Shown here: piece by piece, positions 36,906 through 45,230 of the stretch
How the letters are laid out: the number at the start of each line of letters is the position of its first letter
Numbering within the stretch: position 1 is the first letter of the stretch
Source: Sphingobacterium sp. HMA12
Lineage (GTDB): Bacteria > Bacteroidota > Bacteroidia > Sphingobacteriales > Sphingobacteriaceae
Direction: 5' to 3'
DNA: 64,000 nt
Assembly: GCF_002933815.1 (NCBI RefSeq)
Contig: NZ_BEYR01000001.1
Location: 2,999,074-3,063,073, forward strand
Program-made: the position numbers and the translations under genes
The notes under the pieces: model-generated
What the model was told of the DNA's origin: nothing
The model's input: the letters and a program-made list of their open reading frames with translations, nothing else
Databases searched by the model: none

Positions 36906-38189
36906 ATGAAAACACAGATCAGACTTCTTCTTTGCTTTATGCTGCTCGTTGGAAATGCAGTTGCGCAACCAATGGATTCAATTTTCGTACAAAAAAAATT
37001 GGACTACAGCAGCTTTATTGCCCAAGTTGGAAAAAACAACCTCAATTATGCTGCTGAGAAATTCAATCTTTCGATTGCCGAAGCCAATATTATCAGTGCC
37101 GGTATCTTCCCGGATCCGGAATTCACCCTTGGGTTATTCGATAACAGTGAAAGCAGCAAACAACTGGGCCGCGGTTATACCGCCGGATTGAGCTGGACAT
37201 TAGAATTGGGTGCAAAACGGCGGGCACGTCGCCGGGTCGCCAGCGATGAGGCCGAAACGACCCGTCTGCTGCTTGAGGATTATTTCCGAAATTTACGTGC
37301 CGATGCCACCCTCGCTTTTTTGTCTGCCAGACAAAATCAGCTTTTGGTAGCAACCTACCGCCGAGCTTATCAACAACTCTCCCGACTTGCCGCATCAGAC
37401 AGCATACGCTATCAACTGGGGGTAATTCCACAGATTGACTACCGCCAGTCAAAATTGGAAGCCGCCCATATTCAAAATATACTATCAGCCGCTGAAGCGA
37501 CGGCCAATTCCGCCCTTACCGGACTAGCACTGCTTATGGGAGATACCAGCGCAGTACTTTGGCAGCCACAAGAGTCCGATGTTTCTTTAGCGCGCAATTT
37601 CCTATTACCGTCGCTGCTCGCTACAGCATTGCAGCAACGTAGTGATCTCAGGGCTTCGCTACAGAACAAACAGCTCTCCCATAGTTTGCTCCAGCTGGCA
37701 AAGGCAAACCGTGTGTTAGATCTCGGCATTTCCCTCGGTTTCACCTATAATGGGGAGGCCAGAAATGAAACCGCACCAACACCGCAGTTTAATGCCATCA
37801 ATGCCGGCATTGCCATGCCGTTGAAATTTTCAAATTTCAATAAAGGCGAAATAAAGTCGTTACAATTCAAGATTCAACAGGATGAACTTGCCTATAAAGA
37901 AGCGGAGCTACATATCCAGAATGAGGTAAATCAAGCCTATATACAATACAAAGCCACACAAAAACAAGTGCAGCAATTTAACGGCACCATGCTGCAGGAA
38001 GCCAAGGCTATCCTGGAAGGAAAGATCTACAGTTACAATCGGGGCGAAACCGCCCTGCTGGAAGTGATCAACGCGCAACGCTCCTACAATGAAACCCAGC
38101 TGGCCTACGATGAAGCACGCTACAATTACGCAGTTGCATTGGTTGAATTGCAGCGTGCAGCAGCCATTTGGGATATTGACCAGCTGTAA
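36906..38189 (+). CDS. CusC/CzcC-type TolC-family channel
   Basis: 427 residues from the ATG at 36906, which begins a clean signal peptide (CFMLLVGNAVAQP). An upstream start at 36789 overlaps the pump gene and lacks a signal. The two TolC-like repeats are recognisable (ISAGIFPDPEFTLGLFDNSE, TAGLSWTLELGAKRRARRR, and the second-repeat GIAMPLKFSNFNKGEIKS). It is the outer-membrane exit for the CzcA pump. The gene ends 12 bases from the convergent MFS gene. Confidence 0.92.
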   Translation: MKTQIRLLLCFMLLVGNAVAQPMDSIFVQKKLDYSSFIAQVGKNNLNYAAEKFNLSIAEANIISAGIFPDPEFTLGLFDNSESSKQLGRGYTAGLSWTLELGAKRRARRRVASDEAETTRLLLEDYFRNLRADATLAFLSARQNQLLVATYRRAYQQLSRLAASDSIRYQLGVIPQIDYRQSKLEAAHIQNILSAAEATANSALTGLALLMGDTSAVLWQPQESDVSLARNFLLPSLLATALQQRSDLRASLQNKQLSHSLLQLAKANRVLDLGISLGFTYNGEARNETAPTPQFNAINAGIAMPLKFSNFNKGEIKSLQFKIQQDELAYKEAELHIQNEVNQAYIQYKATQKQVQQFNGTMLQEAKAILEGKIYSYNRGETALLEVINAQRSYNETQLAYDEARYNYAVALVELQRAAAIWDIDQL

Positions 38190-38200
38190 GTTCTAAGCCG

Positions 38201-39778
38201 TCAGACGGGTGAAATCTGATTATTTTTAAGCTTCTTATACATGCTTTTCAAGGAAGGAGAAATCAGTATCAGCAGTAAGATGCTGATACTGATCATGGAC
38301 ATCAGTTCATAGTAGTCCATGCCATACCGGACAAAAGACTGTATATTGACCCGTTCACTGATGAGTTTTAATGCCGCAGTATGTTCCCTAAAGAGCAGTC
38401 CCTGATGCATTAGCCGGTGTGACTCCTGCTGAACATAATCTTCAAATATCGGATTGCTCGACTGGAGCTGATCCCGAAAGACCTCGCCGTGCTGCGCATG
38501 TTCAAATAATCTGAAGAAATTCTGCAGCCCAATACTGCTGGTATAGCCCAGATAACGGACCGCCAGACAGGCCGCCGCCGCCGAGGCCCCCAATTGGGGC
38601 CGTACGCTGGCGATCACGAATAAAATTGTTGGAACCATGATCAGGCCGACACCCAGCCCATGCAATATCAACGGCAACCAGAAATGATCTTCATTGCCCT
38701 CATTTTCAAATGAAAAAAACATATATTGATGAAAGCCCAACAGGCAACAGTAGCCCACAATCCAGACCCATTTCACTGTACGCCGTTTTAATAACCAATA
38801 GAGGGAGAGCATCACACCACATACAATTCCAAGGATATTGAACCATTGAATATAGGAGAGGTGAATGGGATCCAGATGAATAACCTGAAGAAAATATTGA
38901 TTAGAAATCGTCAGGGAAAAACGTTCAATATACATCATATACAGGACAAGGATTCCAAGTAGGAATTTTTTATTTCCGAAGATGGACAGCTCGATATAGA
39001 CACGTTTGATCGCTTTCTGCCTAATTATAAACAGCCCCAGCGCTAAAATTCCACCGATCAATACGTTCAACATGAAAGTATCCGAAAACCAGTAGCGCTC
39101 CTGACCATACACCATCAGATAGCCGAAACTCACGACGATCACACTGTAGAGGATGAAACTGGCCCAGTCCAGGGAAAACAAAGGGTAAGGCCTGTTATGT
39201 CGAATAGGCTTCATTGTAATCATAATCAGCAGAAGTCCGGGGACAAAAGAGAGGGCAGCATAGAGATAAAGTTCATCAAAGTTGAATGAGTCAATAAATT
39301 CTGCTGTCACAAAGGTGTTGAAAGGCGAACTGCAAAGCAGCATACCAAAAAAAATTGCATAACTTCCCTCCTTTGCACGTTCGGTTTTCAACCTGGAAAA
39401 TATCATGGAGATGGAGAGATTAACAGCCGATGCGAACAACATACCCTGAAAAAAACGTAAACCAAATATCCAATCAATCTCCCTGATACGGTACATCAGG
39501 TAGCAATTGAGCAATTGCAGGAGGTTAAAAATGATATAGTATTGTTTGACCGGAAAATATTGAAAGAAGCGGCGTTCCAGCACATAGAAGCCCACAAATC
39601 CCGCGTAGAATAAAATAATGAGAAATTGGACATCAGTAGGTTGCGCACCGTAAAAACCTGCAGTGACATTGACATTGGCCCCGGGCAGAAAAAACAAGAC
39701 CATACTCGGCATCAATCCACTAAATAAAATCAGCTTAATTAGCCATTCGGGCACCCAGTCTTTGAAAATTCCTTTCAC
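38201..39778 (-). CDS. MFS drug transporter (EmrB-like)
   Basis: 525 residues with about 14 hydrophobic segments, as in the DHA2/EmrB group. The cytoplasmic C-terminal tail is short. It begins with GTG only 2 bases after the stop of the adaptor gene, so translational coupling is likely and the GTG start is credible. Typical DHA2 signature motifs are degenerate, common for Bacteroidota members paired with HlyD proteins. It is the inner-membrane part of a tripartite MFS exporter with 39781 and 40839. Substrate unknown. Confidence 0.88.
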   Translation of the reverse strand: MKGIFKDWVPEWLIKLILFSGLMPSMVLFFLPGANVNVTAGFYGAQPTDVQFLIILFYAGFVGFYVLERRFFQYFPVKQYYIIFNLLQLLNCYLMYRIREIDWIFGLRFFQGMLFASAVNLSISMIFSRLKTERAKEGSYAIFFGMLLCSSPFNTFVTAEFIDSFNFDELYLYAALSFVPGLLLIMITMKPIRHNRPYPLFSLDWASFILYSVIVVSFGYLMVYGQERYWFSDTFMLNVLIGGILALGLFIIRQKAIKRVYIELSIFGNKKFLLGILVLYMMYIERFSLTISNQYFLQVIHLDPIHLSYIQWFNILGIVCGVMLSLYWLLKRRTVKWVWIVGYCCLLGFHQYMFFSFENEGNEDHFWLPLILHGLGVGLIMVPTILFVIASVRPQLGASAAAACLAVRYLGYTSSIGLQNFFRLFEHAQHGEVFRDQLQSSNPIFEDYVQQESHRLMHQGLLFREHTAALKLISERVNIQSFVRYGMDYYELMSMISISILLLILISPSLKSMYKKLKNNQISPV

Positions 39779-39780
39779 TG

Positions 39781-40839
39781 CTATTGATTTTTTAAGACTG
39801 AAACATTGACGTTCATTCCCGAGAGTAATTTTGCGCCCTCCTTGCCTTTATCCAGTTCAATACGGACAGGTACACGCTGTACGATCTTCACAAAGTTGCC
39901 AGTTGCATTGTCCGGTGGGAGTAGTGAAAAAGAAGATCCTGTCGCCGGGGAAATAGAGATTATCTTCCCATAAAATGTATCATCTGGATAAGCGTCCGCG
40001 ACAACCTCTACACGCCCACCGAGATTGAGATAGCGCAATTGTGTTTCCTTAAAGTTGGCCGTTACCCATATCGGTGTCTCCCTATTGACGATAAATCCCA
40101 GCACCTCCCCCGGATTTACCATTTGTCCCTTTTCAATGGTACGCTTACCTACCCGGCCATTATAAGGTGCACGGATTACGGTGTAGCCCACATCAAGGTG
40201 CCTTCGGTTTGCTGCAGCCGACAAGCGTGCTTTCTCCGCATTGATCACCCCTTTTTTCACATCAACATCTTTCACCCGATCCCGCGAGGCCTCCAACTTA
40301 TGCTGTAATGCGGCGAGCTCACTTTTGTACACCTCCAGCGTTGCTTTTATATCTTCCAGCTGCTGTGCGGTAGCAGATCTTTCGTCAAATAGAAACTTGT
40401 AGCGGTCGTATTCCAACTGCTGTTTCGTCACCCGTGCTTCGGCAGCAGCAATGGATTTTTCCAATGCTTCATGTTCGGCCTGCAATATTTCCTTTTGGCT
40501 GCCCAGCACACTGATTTCTGCATTTTCTTTGTTTATTGAAGCCGAAGCCTGATCAGCTTCATATTTATACTCCCGGTTGTCGATCAGTAGTAAGGTGTCG
40601 CCACGCTTGACCGATTGGTGATCTTTATAGTGAACCGAAATGATGTAACCGCCTACACGGGAGATGATGGGATTAATGTACTGGGTCACTTGGGCATCAT
40701 TGGTATATGTATAGCGTATGCGCAACCAGAGTACCCTTCCACCCCATAGTAAAAGTGCCAACAAAGCAATCCCAGCAAACCAATTGGTGATGCGGGTCAA
40801 TTGTACATCGGTCATTGACCGGCCTGATTTAGGTTTCAT
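39781..40839 (-). CDS. HlyD/EmrA-family adaptor
   Basis: 352 residues. One N-terminal TM (residues about 16-34), then the lipoyl half-motif VHYKDHQSVKRGDTLLLIDN, a long coiled coil (residues about 85-190), the second half APYNGRVGKRTIEKGQMVNP and a beta-barrel domain ending LLSGMNVNVSVLKN. It bridges the MFS pump and the TolC-type protein encoded just upstream; its ATG overlaps that gene's stop (TAATG). Confidence 0.93.
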   Translation of the reverse strand: MKPKSGRSMTDVQLTRITNWFAGIALLALLLWGGRVLWLRIRYTYTNDAQVTQYINPIISRVGGYIISVHYKDHQSVKRGDTLLLIDNREYKYEADQASASINKENAEISVLGSQKEILQAEHEALEKSIAAAEARVTKQQLEYDRYKFLFDERSATAQQLEDIKATLEVYKSELAALQHKLEASRDRVKDVDVKKGVINAEKARLSAAANRRHLDVGYTVIRAPYNGRVGKRTIEKGQMVNPGEVLGFIVNRETPIWVTANFKETQLRYLNLGGRVEVVADAYPDDTFYGKIISISPATGSSFSLLPPDNATGNFVKIVQRVPVRIELDKGKEGAKLLSGMNVNVSVLKNQ

Positions 40840-42248
40840 TAGATAGTACCCTTCAAAAATTCAATAAAATAATAGTGTTTCTGTAGTGCGATCCGAGCGG
40901 ATTCCAGATCAAAGTTTGTCTTGAGGCATTGCATATCTGCATCCAATAGATCCGTAATCAGTGCCGAAGACTTGAAATACCTATTTTTTATAATACGGGC
41001 ATTTTCCTTGGCAAGCGCCAGATTTTTTTGACAGACCGCCCGTTGCTCCAATGCAAGATTATAATCCAAATAAGCCTGCAACAGTTCATTTTCCACCTCT
41101 TCCTCTTCATGATGGTGTCTGACCTCTTCCCGTTTCAAAGCAATCTGAGCTCCCCGAACAATATTTTTATTGAGGTACAAGGCGGATATCGGGATGTTCA
41201 ATTTAAGACCTACTATATTTAAGTTGTACCAGCTCGCATTATATGGATATAAAAACACCTGCGGATTGGCAAAAGTAAATGTATTGGTCAGCCCTAATTC
41301 AGGCAGATAATTTGATTTAGCATGTTTGATGCCTAGTTTTTTTAACGCAACTTCCTGTTCGGATTTTAACAGTACAAAAGCCTGCTTTCTCGCAATGGCC
41401 GCAAGCTCCGCATAGTTCAGCGGATGACTTTCCATCGGGATACACATCGGAACAATTTCCTGTCGTATATCGGTGATCAGCTGCAATTTTTGGTTAATGG
41501 CCCTGATATCATTTGTGATCTGTACCAAAAGCAGTTCGCGCTTGGACAATTCAAGAGAAATCCGTAATACATCACTATGTAATACAACCCCTGCGGTATA
41601 ACGATGTTCGATCTCTTTCAATTGCGTCCGCTGATCTTCGATATCCTGTTCGATCAGGGACCTGTTGCGATAGGCTAAATCCAAATCCAAAAATAAGTTG
41701 GAGATTTCCAGCTTGATCGCTGCGGTGGCACTCTTCCAGTCAATGTTTGCCAGTTCAAGTTCCAGCTTTTTTGATTCAATCTTCATTAGGTCCCGATGAC
41801 CATTGTAGAGATTCAGGTAAAAATCAAGTCCTGTGTCATATAAATAATGGATAACATCATGCTGTGATGGTTTGGCGAATATCCCGCGATCATAAACAGG
41901 CATGTTGCTCGCATAACTTACAGCAGCCCTGACACTGATTTTAGGCAATAATTCCATCCGTTGTTGCTGTAAGGCGATCCCTTTTTCCTGTAACAGCAAA
42001 TGTGACTGTTCAATATACTTACTGTTTTGCAGCGATTTACTGATCAAATCAGCGAGCGAGATGCGTAGCGAGTCCTGGGCCTGTGTTTCTAAAACCGAGC
42101 ATGAGAGCACTGCGATAGTGCTTATTGCTTTTGCCCAATACGGCGAAAAAAAGTTCAATGTCTTTCTGTTATTTTGCGTTGCAAACTTAGATACTAATTG
42201 GAATATGCATTTCTTCACAAACGCCAATATGTTATGGAAAAGAGACAT
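40839..42248 (-). CDS. TolC-family channel of the EmrAB-like operon
   Basis: 469 residues. The TolC-like domain with helical repeats begins near residue 60 (LRISLADLISKSLQNSK). An Ala/Ser-rich hydrophobic stretch ending ETQAQ could be a signal peptide, but it starts about 38 residues into the frame, so the true start may be later than the ATG at 42248 or use a non-ATG codon. It is first of three genes forming an outer-membrane-to-inner-membrane MFS exporter. Confidence 0.87.
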   Translation of the reverse strand: MSLFHNILAFVKKCIFQLVSKFATQNNRKTLNFFSPYWAKAISTIAVLSCSVLETQAQDSLRISLADLISKSLQNSKYIEQSHLLLQEKGIALQQQRMELLPKISVRAAVSYASNMPVYDRGIFAKPSQHDVIHYLYDTGLDFYLNLYNGHRDLMKIESKKLELELANIDWKSATAAIKLEISNLFLDLDLAYRNRSLIEQDIEDQRTQLKEIEHRYTAGVVLHSDVLRISLELSKRELLLVQITNDIRAINQKLQLITDIRQEIVPMCIPMESHPLNYAELAAIARKQAFVLLKSEQEVALKKLGIKHAKSNYLPELGLTNTFTFANPQVFLYPYNASWYNLNIVGLKLNIPISALYLNKNIVRGAQIALKREEVRHHHEEEEVENELLQAYLDYNLALEQRAVCQKNLALAKENARIIKNRYFKSSALITDLLDADMQCLKTNFDLESARIALQKHYYFIEFLKGTI

Positions 42249-42389
42249 TTTTCAATCAATTTTAAACAAAAGAGTAAAATCAGCCAAAAAACAGAAGCAA
42301 ATTAAAACATTACGACGGCTTTGTTTATTATATTAATATGGTATGCACAGCAGCCATTTAGATGATATCGTTTACATGCTAAATTAATC

Positions 42390-43703
42390 ATGAAAAAAGC
42401 CATCTTATTACTTCCATTACTCCTCATACACATGAGCAAGGCACAAGAATTTCCATCCGCGGCAGATTCCGATCCGGGTAAACTGGGGTGGATGACAGGA
42501 TTTCCGCCGCCACAGGATCGAATTATTTCAGCATTGGACGGTACATTTTTTAAGTTTCCGGCATTACGTTATAGTGTTTGCCATATGCGTGAATTCTTTC
42601 CTTCGAAAGCTGTCGCTTCGGATCCGATCAGCCGTTATACTTTTTCCAAAGTCGAAGATCCGGCTATCGATGCCCTGAGTTTTCAACCCCTTGGAGATGA
42701 AAAACCAATGAGCTGGGCGGCCTCATTGCAAAAAAATTATACCGATGGCATTGTCATCCTACATCGGGGCCGTATTATTTATGAAAAATATTTTGGTGCA
42801 TTAACCCAGGACGCTGTGCATGCTGCTATGTCCGTCAGTAAAACTTTAACCGGCACACTAGGAGCACAACTCATTGCCGAAGGTGTTTTGGATGAAAACA
42901 AATACTGTCGGGATTACATTCCCGAGCTTGCACATTCTGCCTTTGGCGATGCTACGGTACGTCAGGTACTGGACATGACCACAGGCCTGGAGTTCAGTGA
43001 GGACTATGCTGATCCGAATGCAGAAATATGGGCTTTTTCCAAAGCGGGAGATCCCTTCCACTTCCAACGAAGCCCTGATGAACCCGCAAACTATTTTGAT
43101 TATTTAAAGACAGTAAAGAAAAAAGGTCAGCATGGTGAAGCATTCGGCTATAAAACAGTCAATACAGATGTGATGGGCTGGATTATTTCGCGGGTATTAA
43201 ATAAACCCCTGTCGCAAGTACTTTCCGAAAAAATCTGGCAGCCATTGGGAACCAATTTTGATGCCTATTACCTGATCGACGGTGCGGGTATATGCTTTGC
43301 AGGCGGAGGACTTAGCGCCAACCTTCGTGATATGGCCATGTTTGGTGAGATGATGCGCAATAAGGGTTATTTTAACGGCAAGCAGATCCTCGCAAAAGAA
43401 GTCGTTGAATCCGTCCGATCTGGTGGCAGTCAGACTGCTTTTGCAAAAGCTGGCTACACCAATCTCAAACAGTGGAGTTATAAAAACATGTGGTGGATAA
43501 GCCATAATGCTGATGGAGCCTTCTGTGCACGTGGTGTCCATGGACAAACCATCTATATAGACCCGAAAGCAGAAATGGTGATTGTCCGGTTTGCCTCTCA
43601 TCCCATAGCGTCCAATTCAGCCAACGATGGGTATTCCCTACCTGCTTATCAGGCGGTGGCAGACTATTTGACGTTGCCCCACAGACAGGCCAAGCAAAAA
43701 TAG
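42390..43703 (+). CDS. Serine hydrolase, beta-lactamase class C fold (6-aminohexanoate-dimer hydrolase-like)
   Basis: 437 residues with signal peptide MKKAILLLPLLLIHMSKAQ. The serine/lysine pair is SVSKTLTG (residue about 150), preceded by HAAM and followed by YKTVNTDVMGW, the form seen in 6-aminohexanoate-dimer hydrolases and EstB-like esterases. CFAGGGLSANLRDMAMFG is also typical. A periplasmic amidase or esterase is expected; the substrate is not determined. Confidence 0.88.
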   Translation: MKKAILLLPLLLIHMSKAQEFPSAADSDPGKLGWMTGFPPPQDRIISALDGTFFKFPALRYSVCHMREFFPSKAVASDPISRYTFSKVEDPAIDALSFQPLGDEKPMSWAASLQKNYTDGIVILHRGRIIYEKYFGALTQDAVHAAMSVSKTLTGTLGAQLIAEGVLDENKYCRDYIPELAHSAFGDATVRQVLDMTTGLEFSEDYADPNAEIWAFSKAGDPFHFQRSPDEPANYFDYLKTVKKKGQHGEAFGYKTVNTDVMGWIISRVLNKPLSQVLSEKIWQPLGTNFDAYYLIDGAGICFAGGGLSANLRDMAMFGEMMRNKGYFNGKQILAKEVVESVRSGGSQTAFAKAGYTNLKQWSYKNMWWISHNADGAFCARGVHGQTIYIDPKAEMVIVRFASHPIASNSANDGYSLPAYQAVADYLTLPHRQAKQK

Positions 43704-43729
43704 AAGACTCCCTATAGGGAATCTTCTAT
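43700..43729. terminator. Palindromic hairpin across two converging stop codons
   Basis: A 30-base near-perfect palindrome (one mismatched pair) covers the TAG of the serine hydrolase and the last codons of the DUF3050 gene. There is no long T-run, so termination efficiency is uncertain. Confidence 0.45.
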
Positions 43730-44476
43730 GGCATTCCAGAGCTCAATACGTTTTTGAAGCGCCTCTTTACTCACGATTTTCATTTCTTCCCATTTTTCCG
43801 CATCTTCCTTGGCTAAATCGGTAATCATCTGCATTGCCAAAGGCCCATGCTCATCGCCATCCAGATCAATATGACGCTGGAAATAGTAGATAAAATTATC
43901 CAGACCGGATTCGGGGAAGTTGGTTTTCAGTTCCTGTAAAATAGAAGTAAACATACCCGGGATAAGATCCTCACGACCAAATGTAAAAGCTGCGGCAATT
44001 TTATGTACCTGTCCCTCTTCGATCACTTCAAATGTAAAATTCAGAAAATCTTTAATCCGTTTGTCCAAAGTTGTCAAAGCAATGGCATCGAAAATACTTT
44101 TGGATTTCTTGGCATGGGCAATAAATTTATTGATCAGGTGCAGATCTGCTCCCATTTCACTCATCGCGTCCAAATACATTTCAAAATGGCTTAAACGGCG
44201 GCCATCAATATATTCATCCGACTCCTCAGCTAATACAATTTCGTTGATCAGATAGCGTGTCGATGGATGCTCGCTCGCAAACCAAGGTAAAGTCGTACAG
44301 GTCAACTTAATCTGTAAAGCTTTTAGTAAAGACATAAAATCCCATACAGCGTACACATGCCCTTCTGTAAAAGAACGTAGATTCTTAATCGTTTTGATCT
44401 TACGATACAAAGGGTGTTGCAATAATACCTCGCGTTCGGCAGCAATGTATTCGTTAATTTCCGCAATTCTATTCAT
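43712..44476 (-). CDS. DUF3050 (heme-oxygenase-like fold) protein
   Basis: 254 residues, helical throughout, with strongly conserved DUF3050 segments: SFTEGHVYAVWDFMSLLKAL, PWFASEHPSTRYLINEIVLAEESDE, SHFEMYLDAM and FYFQRHIDLDGDEHGPLA-like endings. The His/Glu residues in GH, EESDEY and DxDEHG could form a diiron or heme site, as in heme-oxygenase-like oxidases; that is inference from the fold. No partner gene is adjacent. Confidence 0.85.
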   Translation of the reverse strand: MNRIAEINEYIAAEREVLLQHPLYRKIKTIKNLRSFTEGHVYAVWDFMSLLKALQIKLTCTTLPWFASEHPSTRYLINEIVLAEESDEYIDGRRLSHFEMYLDAMSEMGADLHLINKFIAHAKKSKSIFDAIALTTLDKRIKDFLNFTFEVIEEGQVHKIAAAFTFGREDLIPGMFTSILQELKTNFPESGLDNFIYYFQRHIDLDGDEHGPLAMQMITDLAKEDAEKWEEMKIVSKEALQKRIELWNAIEDSL

Positions 44477-44702
44477 GGCGCAAAAGTATTGTCTTCTCGC
44501 TGTTTTTTAAAGTATTTTCAATGAGATTACAGTAACATGATAAATTTTCGGTCCAGCGATCCGCTTCATAACCAAATCACAGACAACAGCTAACTAAATC
44601 ACAGGCAACAGTCAGCCTCTAATTTTGATCTCCCCTAGTCTTCTTATCAATGTTCATTTACCGTTAAAAACAAAAATATTTTTTATATAAAAAATAATCT
44701 AC

Positions 44703-44710
44703 TATATTTG
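44703..44710 (+). promoter_or_regulatory. -7 box of the small-ORF transcript
   Basis: TATATTTG is a full match to TAnnTTTG. A T-rich segment lies at -33 but without a TTG. It predicts an untranslated leader of about 150 bases. Confidence 0.5.
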
Positions 44711-44723
44711 TAGAGTATTCAGA

Positions 44724-44813
44724 ATTGCATGATGCAATACCAACCGAGTGTAGGCACCGCGGTGGTAAATTAATACGGGTTTCGACCAAAATAAACGTTG
44801 CACAACGCTTATT
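44724..44813 (+). ncRNA. Structured 5' leader, attenuator-like
   Basis: Elements in order: a perfect 7-1-7 hairpin ATTGCATGATGCAAT (44724-44738), a GC-rich palindrome CACCGCGGTG (44755-44764) in an AT-rich setting, and AATAAACGTTG (44790-44800) pairing with CAACGCTTATT (44803-44813) with one mismatch, directly followed by TTCCC. The last element ends in a T-rich arm like a weak terminator, 57 bases before the ORF. No known riboswitch class is recognised. Confidence 0.35.
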
Positions 44814-44869
44814 TTCCCAACAAGATCTGGATACAGTTTATGGTTTAATCCTTTAAATTTTTAAATTGT

Positions 44870-45133
44870 ATGGCTACAACAACAAATCTTTACCAACACT
44901 TACTGGAAAAATTCAGTTATTACTCAACAGATGAACTGATACAGCTCAACAACGACACTATCTTAGGACAAGGCTGGGGTTCGGCCAAGGCAACCTTTCG
45001 AACTGCTTTGATCAGTACGTTCTCCAAAAGAGGACTGGATCTTTCCAACATCATTTCCAAGGAAGACGGTTTTACCTCGGTGAAGCATGTCCCTGTACGC
45101 TTGGAACAGAATGTCCTGATTCCTTTACAGTAA
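44870..45133 (+). CDS. Small conserved-looking protein of unknown function
   Basis: 87 residues, no signal peptide or TM. A helical N-terminus (LYQHLLEKFSYYSTDELIQL) is followed by a mixed region with GWGSAKATFRTALISTFSKRG, which looks like a real folded core rather than random sequence. I do not recognise the family. It stands alone between a long leader and the PUL terminator, on the strand opposite the PUL. Confidence 0.6.
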   Translation: MATTTNLYQHLLEKFSYYSTDELIQLNNDTILGQGWGSAKATFRTALISTFSKRGLDLSNIISKEDGFTSVKHVPVRLEQNVLIPLQ

Positions 45134-45143
45134 TCTTTATCGG

Positions 45144-45180
45144 CAAAAAAAGCGCGCATCGAAAGGACTCCGTGCGCGCT
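45144..45180 (-). terminator. Intrinsic terminator of the PUL operon
   Basis: On the minus strand an 8-base GC-only-core stem (AGCGCGCA ... TGCGCGCT) is followed by seven T. It lies 51 bases after the susD stop. On + the order is reversed (A-run before the stem), so it ends minus-strand transcription only. Confidence 0.85.
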
Positions 45181-45230
45181 GCTGTGGTTGGTTTAGGAAA
45201 TTGCCGATTTAAAAGAAGGCAATAATCTTA

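Larger units (their letters stand above)
44477..44869. other. Gene-free region with promoter and structured leader for the small ORF
   Basis: 393 bases. The left 220 are AT-rich with no recognisable feature. From 44703 there is a promoter box, a 15-base hairpin (44724-44738), a GC-rich ACCGCGGT core, and a terminator-like stem (44790-44813) before the small ORF at 44870. Confidence 0.5.

Noticed and set aside
36789..36906. Upstream extension of the CusC/CzcC frame
   Set aside because: It overlaps the pump gene; the signal peptide begins at 36906.
44740..44790. T-box-like segment (GAGTG ... ACCGCGG followed by a terminator-like stem) in the small-ORF leader
   Set aside because: T-boxes are essentially unknown in Bacteroidota, the conserved antiterminator spelling is interrupted, no specifier stem was found, and the downstream ORF is not an amino-acid gene.
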